A DNA stretch of 64,000 nucleotides from Alteromonas sp. KC3 (GTDB taxonomy: Bacteria > Pseudomonadota > Gammaproteobacteria > Enterobacterales > Alteromonadaceae), in NCBI RefSeq assembly GCF_016756315.1, contig NZ_AP024235.1, positions 682,001 to 746,000 of the forward strand, given 5' to 3'. The translations under genes were made by a program, and so were the position numbers. Numbering within the stretch: the stretch's first letter is position 1; every line of letters begins with the position of its first letter. This document shows positions 18,867 to 26,968 of this stretch, piece after piece. The notes under the pieces were generated by a model. It was not told where the DNA came from. It worked only from the letters and a program-made list of their open reading frames with translations, and did no database searches.

Positions 18867-19220
18867 ATGGGAAAAATTTATATAACCGGGTTGTCAGTCG
18901 ACACACTCATTGGCGTATATGACTGGGAACGCGTTCGCAATACCGAGTTATTGCTTGATGTTATCTTGGATGTCGATTTGCGCGCAGCCATGCAATCTGA
19001 TGATGTCAACGATACAGTCGATTACGCAAAAGTGGCTGAATGTATTGTCAATGTAGGTAAAGAGAGTCAGTTTGAATTATTAGAAGCGTTTGGCAGTAAA
19101 GTGATGGATGCCGTTCTAACACAGTTTTCAGTTGCTGCTATTACCTTGAAGATTGTTAAGCCGGATATCTTGCCCAATGCAAAAACGGTTGCGGTTGAGA
19201 TGAGGCGAGAGCAGTCTTAA
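18867..19220 (+). CDS. folB: Dihydroneopterin aldolase FolB
   Basis: FolB splits 7,8-dihydroneopterin to 6-hydroxymethyl-dihydropterin and glycolaldehyde in folate synthesis. The 117-residue protein fits the family: MGKIYITGLSVDTLIGVYDWER, the substrate-pocket segment VNDTVDYAKVAE, LLEAFGSKV, and the catalytic Lys in LKIVKPDILP. I took the ATG at 18867; the in-frame TTG at 18855 lacks a better ribosome site. The stop TAA shares one base with the ATG of folK (TAATG), so the two are translationally coupled. Confidence 0.95.
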   Translation: MGKIYITGLSVDTLIGVYDWERVRNTELLLDVILDVDLRAAMQSDDVNDTVDYAKVAECIVNVGKESQFELLEAFGSKVMDAVLTQFSVAAITLKIVKPDILPNAKTVAVEMRREQS

Positions 19221-19714
19221 TGTCCAAACACGTTATTCTTATCAGTATTGGCTCAAACATTGATAGAGAGCATTACACCCGCCGGTCATTATCGGCCCTA
19301 AAACAGCACTTTGACGATGTCAGCGTATCGTCAGTGTATGAGAGCGAAGCGGTAGGGTTCAATGGTAGTCCGTTTTACAATCTGGTTGCGAGGGCAACCA
19401 CATTGATGGATATTGAGTCAGTATGCTCAACATTGAAAACCATTGAGAAAGACAATGGGCGCGTGCACAGTGACAAAAAGTTCTGCGCGCGCACGCTTGA
19501 TTTAGACTTGCTGACTTATGACAGTAAAGTCACTACGCAACCTATAGTGCTACCCAGAGAAGAAATTTGTTATAACGCGTTCGTACTCTGGCCACTTGCT
19601 GAGCTTGTGCCTAACGAGCGTCACCCAGAAATACAAAAAACCTATGCCCAAATGTGGGATGCATTCGATAAACAAAAACAACAGCTTCGGCCTATTGACT
19701 TTACGTGGAGTTAA
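19220..19714 (+). CDS. folK: 2-amino-4-hydroxy-6-hydroxymethyldihydropteridine pyrophosphokinase FolK
   Basis: FolK transfers pyrophosphate from ATP to the FolB product. In the 164-residue protein the start MSKHVILISIGSNIDREHY and the signature RTLDLDLLTYD (Mg2+-binding Asp pair) are clear; VGFNGSPFYNLV is the pterin-side segment. It overlaps folB by one base and is followed after 8 bp by uppP, so all three are probably co-transcribed. Confidence 0.95.
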   Translation: MSKHVILISIGSNIDREHYTRRSLSALKQHFDDVSVSSVYESEAVGFNGSPFYNLVARATTLMDIESVCSTLKTIEKDNGRVHSDKKFCARTLDLDLLTYDSKVTTQPIVLPREEICYNAFVLWPLAELVPNERHPEIQKTYAQMWDAFDKQKQQLRPIDFTWS

Positions 19715-19722
19715 GCAAAGGA

Positions 19723-20523
19723 ATGACACTTTTTGAAATTATAATTCTGGCAATTATTCAAGGCGTTACAGAGTTTCTACCCATTAGCAGCTCAGGCCAC
19801 CTATTGTTACCCGCTGAACTATTTGGTTGGGTGAGTCAGGGGCTTGCGTTTGATGTTGCGGTGCACGTGGGAAGTCTACTTGCGGTCATGATTTATTTTC
19901 GTCAAGAAATCGGCCAAATGACAGTTGCATGGGTTACTCAAGGGTTTACTAAACAGCAATCAACAGATAGTAAGTTAGCATGGTATGTCATTATTGCGAC
20001 TATTCCAGCAGTGATAATCGGCTTTTTAATGAAAGGCTGGATAGAGGATAACGCCCGCACGGCACTGGTTATTTCGGGAACGACTATTCTTTTCGGTTTG
20101 TTACTGTGGTACGCCGATGCAACCGCAAAGCGAGAGCAAGAACTTGAAGGTCTTACTTTTAAGCAAGCGGTATTTATAGGTCTAGCACAAGTGCTTGCGC
20201 TCATTCCGGGCACCTCGCGATCAGGTATAACCATGACAGCCGGGCTTATGCTTGGGCTTAAACGGGAAGCCTGTGCGCGTTTCTCTTTTTTGCTTTCTAT
20301 ACCCGTCATCTTAGGGGCTGGGCTACTTGCAACACTTGATTTATTAAATGCCAATGAAGCCGTAGATTGGTCTGCTTTATTGTACGGCGCAGCGTTTTCT
20401 TTCGTGAGCGCTTATTTGTGTATTTATCTATTTTTGAGTTGGATATCGCGTATTGGCATGTTGCCTTTTGTTATCTATCGCCTTGCGTTAGGTGCTGTAT
20501 TGCTATGGTTTGTTTTTGCATAA
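19723..20523 (+). CDS. uppP: Undecaprenyl-diphosphate phosphatase UppP (BacA)
   Basis: UppP dephosphorylates undecaprenyl pyrophosphate to recycle the lipid carrier for peptidoglycan and other wall polymers; it also gives bacitracin resistance. The 266-residue membrane protein contains both active-site motifs: IIQGVTEFLPISSSGHLLL and ALIPGTSRSGITMTAGL, with about seven to eight hydrophobic helices. The ATG at 19723 follows AAAGGA; an in-frame upstream ATG at 19705 lies within folK and is not supported. Confidence 0.96.
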   Translation: MTLFEIIILAIIQGVTEFLPISSSGHLLLPAELFGWVSQGLAFDVAVHVGSLLAVMIYFRQEIGQMTVAWVTQGFTKQQSTDSKLAWYVIIATIPAVIIGFLMKGWIEDNARTALVISGTTILFGLLLWYADATAKREQELEGLTFKQAVFIGLAQVLALIPGTSRSGITMTAGLMLGLKREACARFSFLLSIPVILGAGLLATLDLLNANEAVDWSALLYGAAFSFVSAYLCIYLFLSWISRIGMLPFVIYRLALGAVLLWFVFA

Positions 20524-20556
20524 AATACGCCCTGAAAAATCATAAGGAAATCAATA

Positions 20557-20928
20557 ATGTCGGAAACAATTTTTACCAAGATTATCAACAAAGAAATTCC
20601 TGCTGAAATCTTGTATGAAGATGAATTAGCACTTGCCTTTAAAGATATAAACCCTCAGGCACCACTTCATTTTTTGGTGATACCTAAAAAGGCGATAGCA
20701 ACCATTAATGATATTGCAAAAGAAGATCGCGAAGTCGTAGGGCATTTGTCGTATGTAGCAGCAAAAGTAGCAGCCGAGCATGGTTTTGCACAGCAGGGTT
20801 ATCGCACAGTGATGAACTGCAATGAATTCGGTGGGCAAACGGTGTATCACATACACTTGCACGTTTTAGCTGGAAAGCCTTTAGGTTGGCCTCCCTATAC
20901 CGAAAATATGAAACAACATGTAGAGTGA
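20557..20928 (+). CDS. hinT: HIT family protein (HinT-type purine nucleoside phosphoramidase)
   Basis: The 123-residue protein has the HIT triad HIHLHVLAGK near residue 100 and the HinT start MSETIFTKIINKEIPAEILYEDE, followed by AFKDINPQAPLHFLVIPKK. HinT hydrolyses adenosine 5'-phosphoramidates and acts on lysyl-adenylate by-products. It follows uppP after 33 bp, with AAGGAAA before the ATG. Confidence 0.93.
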   Translation: MSETIFTKIINKEIPAEILYEDELALAFKDINPQAPLHFLVIPKKAIATINDIAKEDREVVGHLSYVAAKVAAEHGFAQQGYRTVMNCNEFGGQTVYHIHLHVLAGKPLGWPPYTENMKQHVE

Positions 20929-20990
20929 AGTATCGATTCGTCGATAAACAATTCGCGATATTGGCTTACTAAGGAAGCATTCAAGCAATA

Positions 20991-21024
20991 AAAAAGCGCC
21001 TCATGCTTTAGCATGTGGTGCTTT
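20991..21024 (-). terminator. Terminator between convergent hinT and peptidase genes
   Basis: AAAGCGCCTCATGC and GCATGTGGTGCTTT pair with one mismatch and one G-T around TTTA. A T run is present on the minus strand (complement of 20989-20995), so it serves mainly the minus-strand peptidase gene, and perhaps both. Confidence 0.75.
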
Positions 21025-21046
21025 GTAATATATTAAACGGTTGTGC

Positions 21047-22744
21047 TTAGTCACCAAGCCCTAATACTTTTTTGCCTTGGTTAAAGTGAATGTCTACCGG
21101 AATATTCGCGGCTTCAAGACGCGCTAGGTCAGATGCTAAAGCTGGTTTAATAACGCCCATCGTTGCTACAAGGTCGGCCACGCCATCGTAATCACCGTCA
21201 CCTTGTAGTGTTAGGATAAGCTCAGATAACGCTTCAACTGCTGCGCCCATCTTTTCCATATTAACGCGATACAAACCGTCTTGTGTCTTCTCAAATGCAC
21301 CTTGTTGTGCAAAGAAATTGAAGCGGATCATATTGGCTTTGCCGTGGGCCGAACTTGCACCGAAACGCACGGAACGGAAAATACCTGCCATGAAAGTAAC
21401 ATAGTAGTCTTCTAGCGTACCTTCTGTAATTTCGCCTTTTTCTAACAAGCTTTGTACCATATACAAGCCCAAGATATCGGCTTTACCTTCTTCTAATGCT
21501 GACGCATGCTCTTTTAATGCGCCACGAACTGTTCCTGCACCATCCAATGTGTTCTTAATGCCTAACCCGTGGGCAACTTCGTGAAACATAGTATTGGCAA
21601 AGAACGCATCAAAGGTGATGTGGTCGCGCTGCTCTGGCACAATCAGTGTATTAGCGATAGGCACGAGGATGTTATCAAACTTCGCCTGCATCGCATTTTT
21701 TAACTGTAGACGGCGAGTGCCTTTTTCGAGTTGCACGCGCTCATCGTTAGGCAAATTAATCGCAATGGTTTTGCTGCCAGCATTTGAGTGACCCGCGTAA
21801 TAAATGACATCATAAGCGTTAAGGTCTGCATCAGAACCTGGCATTTCAGCCTTGTAGGCTTGTGCAACAGGTAGCCCTTGTTGTAGTTCAGGTAAAAAAG
21901 CCGCGTATTTGGCAAGCTTTTCACTCCAAGCCAGATCTTTTACGAGTACGTAGGCTTCAAATGCCGCGCGGTAGCCAAACAGTTGGTCTTCGTAAGTCTC
22001 AATAGGTCCGATAACCAACTCTACTGGGTTAGTTTTCATATCCATCCAAGCCATATCAGACGCAAGGTAGTCATCAGTCAGTAGGGCTTCTGCTCGCAAT
22101 TGAAGATACTGCTTAAAGCTCTCATCTTCAGCCAGTGCTGATGCTTGCTTTAACAGATCTGACGCTTTCATTAACTCGCTTTTAAACGCTTTTGAATAGG
22201 GTTCTGCGTAAAGCTTTCCTGCCTCGTCGCGTTTAACCATAGAATAAAGACCTGCTTTATCGTTAAAGCTCGCGGTGCCAAACTCTGCCTTATCCATGTC
22301 ATGGGGATAGAACTCAGCGCCCATTGCTTTATCATCATATCCGCTGATGAATGGCGTATCGCCATTTAAACGGTCCCATGGGCCGTAGTTGATTGTGGCA
22401 AAATGACGCACTGCGTCATCTTTAATTGTATTTAGAAAAGTCGCTTTATCTTCGAAAAACGCTTGTTGCCAGAACAGATCATCCATAATTTGAGATGCGT
22501 CGATAAGCAGCGACAGCATCTGTTTTTGATTTTCACTAAGGTGTGAAAGGTCACTGGTTAAATCAACCGGGTGATATATCGATAAGCGAGCCGTATCTAC
22601 AAGCAATGCTTGCTCAGTTACAACCGGCGTTTGTGTACTTTCAGTTTGTGTGGTCTCTGTGCTTTTGCTGCAGGCACCAAGCAAAAATAGTCCAGCTACC
22701 GCCGCAGCGATAGGGGTCATAGTCGTTAGTTTTGTAATTTTCAT
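21047..22744 (-). CDS. M49-like (dipeptidyl-peptidase III family) lipoprotein metallopeptidase
   Basis: The 565-residue protein starts with a lipoprotein signal (FLLGAC, then SKSTETTQ). The zinc site is FHEVAHGLGI, followed about 30 residues later by EEGKADILGLY, which matches the HExxH-type motif plus EExxAD pattern of dipeptidyl-peptidase III relatives; classical M49 enzymes have an extra residue (HExxGH). The family removes dipeptides from peptide N-termini. Being exported and lipidated it would act in the periplasm or at the outer membrane. I chose the ATG at 22744, preceded by AAGAG, since it opens the signal; the in-frame start at 22798 would bury it. Stand-alone gene with its own terminator. 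Confidence 0.85.
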   Translation of the reverse strand: MKITKLTTMTPIAAAVAGLFLLGACSKSTETTQTESTQTPVVTEQALLVDTARLSIYHPVDLTSDLSHLSENQKQMLSLLIDASQIMDDLFWQQAFFEDKATFLNTIKDDAVRHFATINYGPWDRLNGDTPFISGYDDKAMGAEFYPHDMDKAEFGTASFNDKAGLYSMVKRDEAGKLYAEPYSKAFKSELMKASDLLKQASALAEDESFKQYLQLRAEALLTDDYLASDMAWMDMKTNPVELVIGPIETYEDQLFGYRAAFEAYVLVKDLAWSEKLAKYAAFLPELQQGLPVAQAYKAEMPGSDADLNAYDVIYYAGHSNAGSKTIAINLPNDERVQLEKGTRRLQLKNAMQAKFDNILVPIANTLIVPEQRDHITFDAFFANTMFHEVAHGLGIKNTLDGAGTVRGALKEHASALEEGKADILGLYMVQSLLEKGEITEGTLEDYYVTFMAGIFRSVRFGASSAHGKANMIRFNFFAQQGAFEKTQDGLYRVNMEKMGAAVEALSELILTLQGDGDYDGVADLVATMGVIKPALASDLARLEAANIPVDIHFNQGKKVLGLGD

Positions 22745-23243
22745 ATTAACTCTTAACGGTTGTTGTTTATTCGGGGGCTTCCCAACTAATACATTCATAC
22801 TGACATGCTATGCGTTTGATTTCATACAAAAGTATGAAAAAAATTTGCGCGATATCAATAGTGATTTGCCATGTGTTAGCTATACTCGTACTAAAGTAAC
22901 AAGCGGTTGCATAAGCAGAGAATCAACAAATCGTAATAAAAGTCTTGTAGGCTAGCAGCACCAACCGTCAACTTTGCTCATTCTGCTTGAAAAATATGCT
23001 GTTTTGTTTGCAATTTAGTTGGTCGAAACTCTATCGCTACTATAGTATGGTGATAGAAATACTAAAACAAAAAATGGCCTGTGCAATTCGTATTGTTGAA
23101 TAAATACACGCGAATAAGGCTGACCGCATACATAGTGATGTCCGAAAACAAGTTGATGTTATTTCGTTGTTTTTGGATTGGTAGATGATTTAGCAACACG
23201 TTGCCTGTTTCGGGCTACAAGGAACTTTCTAAGGGTAGAAAAT
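22745..23243. other. Intergenic region upstream of HDOD gene
   Basis: About 500 bp between divergent genes with no supportable CDS. A short perfect palindrome TACTATAGTA lies at 23038-23047, nested in a looser inverted repeat (CTATC at 23031, GATAG at 23052), about 200 bp before the HDOD gene. The rest shows nothing clear. Confidence 0.35.
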
Positions 23244-24080
23244 ATGTCTACACAGAACGCGCTTTCGACGATTTTGGTTGAAAAAATAAATAACGACACA
23301 CTCGTCCTTCCTACACTTCCTGCTATCGCGCTTAAAGTTAGAAAAGCAGCAGATGATCCTGATATTAACTTAAATGCGATGGGCGACGTTATCGGTCAAG
23401 ACCCTTCGTTAACGGCACGTATGATCAAAATTGCCAACAGTGCTTACATGGGACGTAGTGTTAAAGTAACGTCAATTAGTCAGGCTGTAACTCGAATTGG
23501 TTTGCGACAAATTAAGAATATTTCTACGGCATTGGCAATGGAGCAACTTTTCGTTTCAAAAAATGACGTTGTTGCTAAGTACTTGCAAAAAGAGTGGGCA
23601 AGTACAGTGAATATTGTTGCGAACTCAATGGCTGTACTTCAGCTCTATATCGCGCGCACAAAAAAGCGTGAAATGAGCATGGACACAATGACATTGGCAG
23701 CATTGGTACACAACATTGGTGTGTTGCCTATTCTCACTGAAGCTGAACGTCATCCAGAAGTATTTGCGAACCCGTCATTTTTAGAAGTGGCGATAGACAA
23801 GTTAGCAGGTCGCATTGGTGCTAGTATCATGCAAGAGTGGAGCTTTGGTGATACCTTCGTTAATGTTGCGAAAAATTGGAAAGATTTAAGCTACATTCCA
23901 GAATCTCTTAGCTATATTGATTTTGTACGCGTAGGCGCTGCATTGTCAGGCGCGATTGACAGCCAAAAAGACGCGGTGCTAAATCTGGCAATTCAGCGTG
24001 GTGTAGTGGAAGATATGGGGGAACTTCACTCTGACGAATTTGAAGAGCTATCAAGCGCTGCGAAACAAATTTTCCTATAA
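23244..24080 (+). CDS. HDOD domain protein
   Basis: The 278-residue protein is almost entirely an HDOD domain, a degenerate HD fold common in bacterial signalling. Visible are LPTLPAIALKVRKAADDPDINLNAMGDVIGQDPSLTARMIKIANSA and ISQAVTRIGLRQIKNISTALAM, with LVHNIGVLPIL where catalytic HD residues would sit (HN in place of HD), so no hydrolase activity is expected. Such proteins often regulate motility, biofilm or second-messenger pathways. I took the ATG at 23244, preceded by AAGGG. The gene ends at a terminator. Confidence 0.92.
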   Translation: MSTQNALSTILVEKINNDTLVLPTLPAIALKVRKAADDPDINLNAMGDVIGQDPSLTARMIKIANSAYMGRSVKVTSISQAVTRIGLRQIKNISTALAMEQLFVSKNDVVAKYLQKEWASTVNIVANSMAVLQLYIARTKKREMSMDTMTLAALVHNIGVLPILTEAERHPEVFANPSFLEVAIDKLAGRIGASIMQEWSFGDTFVNVAKNWKDLSYIPESLSYIDFVRVGAALSGAIDSQKDAVLNLAIQRGVVEDMGELHSDEFEELSSAAKQIFL

Positions 24081-24104
24081 CAAGGTCGTTTTCTTGATTA
24101 GCAC

Positions 24105-24133
24105 AAAGCCGATGTCTTAGCATCGGCTTTTTT
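24105..24133 (+). terminator. Terminator after HDOD gene, overlapping benE 3' end
   Basis: AAAGCCGATG and CATCGGCTTT form a 10-bp stem with loop TCTTAG followed by T residues. The stop codon of the minus-strand benE gene lies inside the loop, so the last codons of benE form the second arm. Confidence 0.88.
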
Positions 24134-25265
24134 GTAGGAAGAGTAACAGTAAGCCAAGAAGCAGCCCCCACACAGCGGATGTCATAGAAAATAAGCTGAA
24201 TCCAGACGCAGTACATAATAATGTTAGCATTGCTGGCGCGCGATGTTCTGTCACCTCCATACTACGTGAAAGCGCACCTTGCAATGTAGCAAGAAGCGCA
24301 AGCCCAGCAAGCAAATGAATAATAGTAGTTGGCATGCTGACAAAAAGCGTTACGACAATCGACGCAATAAGTCCCATGAATAAGTATGCCACACCCGCTG
24401 CGATGGCTGCCTTGTAGCGTTGGTCCTTGTTACTGTCAGCGTGCTCGCCCATACATAAGGCTGCGGTAATTGCGGCTAGATTAAATGTGAAGCCACCAAA
24501 TGGGGCAAGAAGGCCTTGAGTAATGGCGATACCAGATAATATTGGCTTGTGATCAGGCTTGTAATCATGGGCATGATGAATAGCAATGCCCGGTAAGTTT
24601 TGCGACAGTGTGGTCACCAGAAAAAGAGGAAACGCAAGTCCAGCCGCTGATGAGAGACTAAATTCAGGAGTGACCCACACCGGTGTTGGCATCGAAAAAG
24701 ATAGTGAGGTCTGTGGTTGTAGGTAAAAACTGAGGCCGACAGACATAAGAAGTAGCACCAGCATAAGGTACTGCGCAAACCAGCGGCTTCCTATTAGATA
24801 AACCGCAAGATAAAGCGCTACTAATACTGGCGAGTTATTTACATCGCTAAAGATGGCCAAGCAAATAGGCAGCAAAATGCCGCTAAGCAGGGCCGATGAT
24901 ATTGCTGAAGGTATGCGACTTATTTGCGCCAACAACGCGCGGCTTTGCGCGGTAATAAGTGAGAAGAGGGCACACAGTACAAAAGCGCCTATCACTTCAG
25001 ATAAGCTGTAAGCCTCAACCGTGGTTAACAAAAAAGCCGCACCGGGTGTCGACCATGCTGTTACTACAGGCATCTTAGTAAGCCAAGAAAAAACAATGCA
25101 CGTCAAACCCATACCCAATCCAAGTGCCAGTAACCAACTGACGACCATGTCTTCAGTTGCCCCAGCACGTCTCGCCAAATCAATAACGATAACGATTGCA
25201 CTGCTATAGCCAACGGTTACCGCAGTTAACCCTGCACTAACATGACTAAACTTCCACTGGCCCAT
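24117..25265 (-). CDS. benE: BenE family benzoate/H+ symporter-like transporter
   Basis: The 382-residue protein has about 11-12 hydrophobic helices and the family's opening (AGLTAVTVGYSSAIVIVIDLARRAGAT) and pore-side segments (TPGAAFLLTT, LAPFGGFTFNLAAITAALCMG). BenE imports benzoate with protons in Acinetobacter and relatives; members elsewhere are not always tied to benzoate. No benzoate-degradation genes are present in the window, so the substrate is uncertain. The gene diverges from an XRE-cupin regulator and shares with it two operator-like repeats, so it is most likely that regulator's target. Confidence 0.88.
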   Translation of the reverse strand: MGQWKFSHVSAGLTAVTVGYSSAIVIVIDLARRAGATEDMVVSWLLALGLGMGLTCIVFSWLTKMPVVTAWSTPGAAFLLTTVEAYSLSEVIGAFVLCALFSLITAQSRALLAQISRIPSAISSALLSGILLPICLAIFSDVNNSPVLVALYLAVYLIGSRWFAQYLMLVLLLMSVGLSFYLQPQTSLSFSMPTPVWVTPEFSLSSAAGLAFPLFLVTTLSQNLPGIAIHHAHDYKPDHKPILSGIAITQGLLAPFGGFTFNLAAITAALCMGEHADSNKDQRYKAAIAAGVAYLFMGLIASIVVTLFVSMPTTIIHLLAGLALLATLQGALSRSMEVTEHRAPAMLTLLCTASGFSLFSMTSAVWGLLLGLLLLFLQKSRC

Positions 25266-25315
25266 AAAAATACTGTCCTATTTGCTAGATCATCATCTCT
25301 CGACAAAAAATAATG

Positions 25316-25333
25316 TGTGCGCTATAACGTACA
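25316..25333. promoter_or_regulatory. Operator-like repeat 1 between benE and XRE regulator
   Basis: TGTGCGCTATAACGTACA differs in one base from the core of the second site at 25352-25369. The two sites have centres about 35 bp apart, in the 132-bp divergent gap. Confidence 0.65.
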
Positions 25334-25348
25334 AATAATAAAATAGCA

Positions 25349-25370
25349 CTTGTGCGCTATAACGCACAAG
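25349..25370. promoter_or_regulatory. Operator-like palindrome 2 between benE and XRE regulator
   Basis: CTTGTGCG-CTATAA-CGCACAAG is an imperfect 22-bp palindrome in which 20 positions match the reverse complement. It lies 28 bp before the regulator start codon and contains the same core as site 1. Binding by the adjacent helix-turn-helix regulator is inferred. Confidence 0.7.
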
Positions 25371-25397
25371 TAAAAAAGAATAGGACTTAATAGGGGT

Positions 25398-25961
25398 ATG
25401 TCGAGAAATACTACAAGCCCACTTTCTCATCGTATTGCTACGCGTTTACGAGACTTAAGAAAGGCGCGGGGCCTGTCTCTAGACAAAGCGGCCACACTCA
25501 CGGGAGTGTCAAAAGCAATGCTTGGTCAAATCGAGCGAGGAGAATCAAGTCCAACGATAGCGACACTATGGAAAATCTCCGCGGGCTTAGCCACCTCATT
25601 TTCGTCGTTTCTGGCTAGCGAAAATAGTGAAGCAACGACAACAAATGGCACCGATGAAGATAGGTTTGTTAACGACCCAAACATGCAAGTGAAAACCTTG
25701 TTTGGTTACAACGCGACAACGGGATTTGAAATGTTTGAGCTACGACTTTCAGGTTGTCACGAGCAACATTCACCGCCCCACCAAGTCGGTGTAACTGAAC
25801 ATATTCATGTTACTAAAGGTCGTTTAAGTATATTGCAGGATGGTTGCTGGAAAACCTATGAGGAAGGTATGCAGTGCTTATTGCACGCCGACCAACCCCA
25901 CGGTTATCGAGATGAGGTAGGAGAAACTCACTTTATAGCGGTTATTCACTACCCTTCGTAG
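25398..25961 (+). CDS. XRE family transcriptional regulator with C-terminal cupin domain
   Basis: The 187-residue protein has an N-terminal helix-turn-helix (RLRDLRKARGLSLDKAATLTGVSKAMLGQIERGESSPTIATLWKI, about residues 14-60) and a C-terminal cupin sensor (about 105-187, HSPPHQVGVTEHIHVTKGRLSIL and DQPHGYRDEVGETHFIAVIHY). Such XRE-cupin proteins usually control a neighbouring transporter or catabolic gene in response to a small molecule. It diverges from benE and two near-identical operator-like repeats lie between them. Its end almost meets the end of rdgC. Confidence 0.93.
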   Translation: MSRNTTSPLSHRIATRLRDLRKARGLSLDKAATLTGVSKAMLGQIERGESSPTIATLWKISAGLATSFSSFLASENSEATTTNGTDEDRFVNDPNMQVKTLFGYNATTGFEMFELRLSGCHEQHSPPHQVGVTEHIHVTKGRLSILQDGCWKTYEEGMQCLLHADQPHGYRDEVGETHFIAVIHYPS

Positions 25962-25966
25962 AACAC

Positions 25967-26878
25967 TTACAAGCTTGAATCGTTAAGGTTTAACGCGTCA
26001 CGCAAAAAGTTAAGCAGTGTTGTAATTTCTGCAGACATTAACGCGAACTCAGCGTCTAAGCGCGCCTCAACCTGATCTTTTGGCACATCTGCGGTTTCTT
26101 CTTTAATGCGGTCGGTGAACTTAACGCGTTTGATAGCCCCATCTTCACAAATAATAGCAGTTAAAGACTCTGCATATTCAAAGGCGACTTTTTGAACGAG
26201 TTTGCCAGCATCTAAGTGAATGGTGATCTCTTCGCTGTCTAGCGGCTGATTCTTGCAGCGGATCACGCTTCCAGTATCATCAGTAGACTTAAATTCAGCT
26301 TCTTCTAAAAGACTTACCCCTTCAGGCGTACCCTCAGTTACCCAGTGCGTTAATTCACTTTGAAGGCTTCTACGGGTAAAAGGCACTACGGGTAGAGAGC
26401 CTATCGCCTTTCTCACCATTGCTAAAAAGGCTTCTGCTTTTCCGTCTGAAGATGCGTCAACAACTACGAGATTATCGGCAAGTGAAATGTAGCCATGTGT
26501 ATAGCTATTCTTTGTAAAGGCTTGGGGCAGCAAACGTGTCTGTATTTCTTGTTTTAAGTCCGCTTTTGCTTTTTTGCCAACAGGTGAACCGGTTTCCATT
26601 TCAATTTTGGCCACCATTTCTTCAAGCTCCGCGTTAACCACGGCACTGGGCAAGATTTTCTCTTGTTTCTTTAGCGTTATCCAGTAACGCTGCTGGACTA
26701 CGTGAAACATAGTGCCGTTTTTTCCCGCCTGTGAGAACGGTGAGGCAAACCCCATAGTGGCAAGATCTTGACTACCGCAAGGACGAAAAGCATTTTCACT
26801 TAATGCGCGCTCTAGGTCACTGTCATCTAACGATAGTGGTTGAGTAATCTGATAGGCTTTAACGTTTTTAAACCACAT
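25967..26878 (-). CDS. rdgC: Recombination-associated protein RdgC
   Basis: RdgC is a ring-shaped DNA-binding protein that limits RecA-dependent recombination. The 303-residue length and the sequence (MWFKNVKAYQIT, FRPCGSQDLATMGFASPF, GYISLADNLVVVDASSDGKAEAFLAMVRKAIGSLPVVP) match the family along its length. It is downstream of nothing on its strand and is separated from the kinase gene behind it by a terminator. Confidence 0.97.
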   Translation of the reverse strand: MWFKNVKAYQITQPLSLDDSDLERALSENAFRPCGSQDLATMGFASPFSQAGKNGTMFHVVQQRYWITLKKQEKILPSAVVNAELEEMVAKIEMETGSPVGKKAKADLKQEIQTRLLPQAFTKNSYTHGYISLADNLVVVDASSDGKAEAFLAMVRKAIGSLPVVPFTRRSLQSELTHWVTEGTPEGVSLLEEAEFKSTDDTGSVIRCKNQPLDSEEITIHLDAGKLVQKVAFEYAESLTAIICEDGAIKRVKFTDRIKEETADVPKDQVEARLDAEFALMSAEITTLLNFLRDALNLNDSSL

Positions 26879-26894
26879 AGTGTAAGCTGTCTCT

Positions 26895-26933
26895 TATAAA
26901 AAGGGGGCGCAAGCGTAGCAATGTACGCCCCTT
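26895..26933 (-). terminator. Terminator of the histidine kinase gene upstream of rdgC
   Basis: On the minus strand GGGGCG and CGCCCC pair across a 16-base loop and are followed by CTTTTTAT. It lies 36 bp after the kinase stop and just before rdgC. Confidence 0.6.
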
Positions 26934-26968
26934 GGTGCAATTGGAATTACAGTGAGTGTTAGGGTGTG

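Noticed and set aside
22650..22955. Plus-strand 101-codon frame antisense to the signal peptide of the M49-like gene
   Set aside because: It lies mostly antisense to a supported gene and has no ribosome site or recognisable domain.
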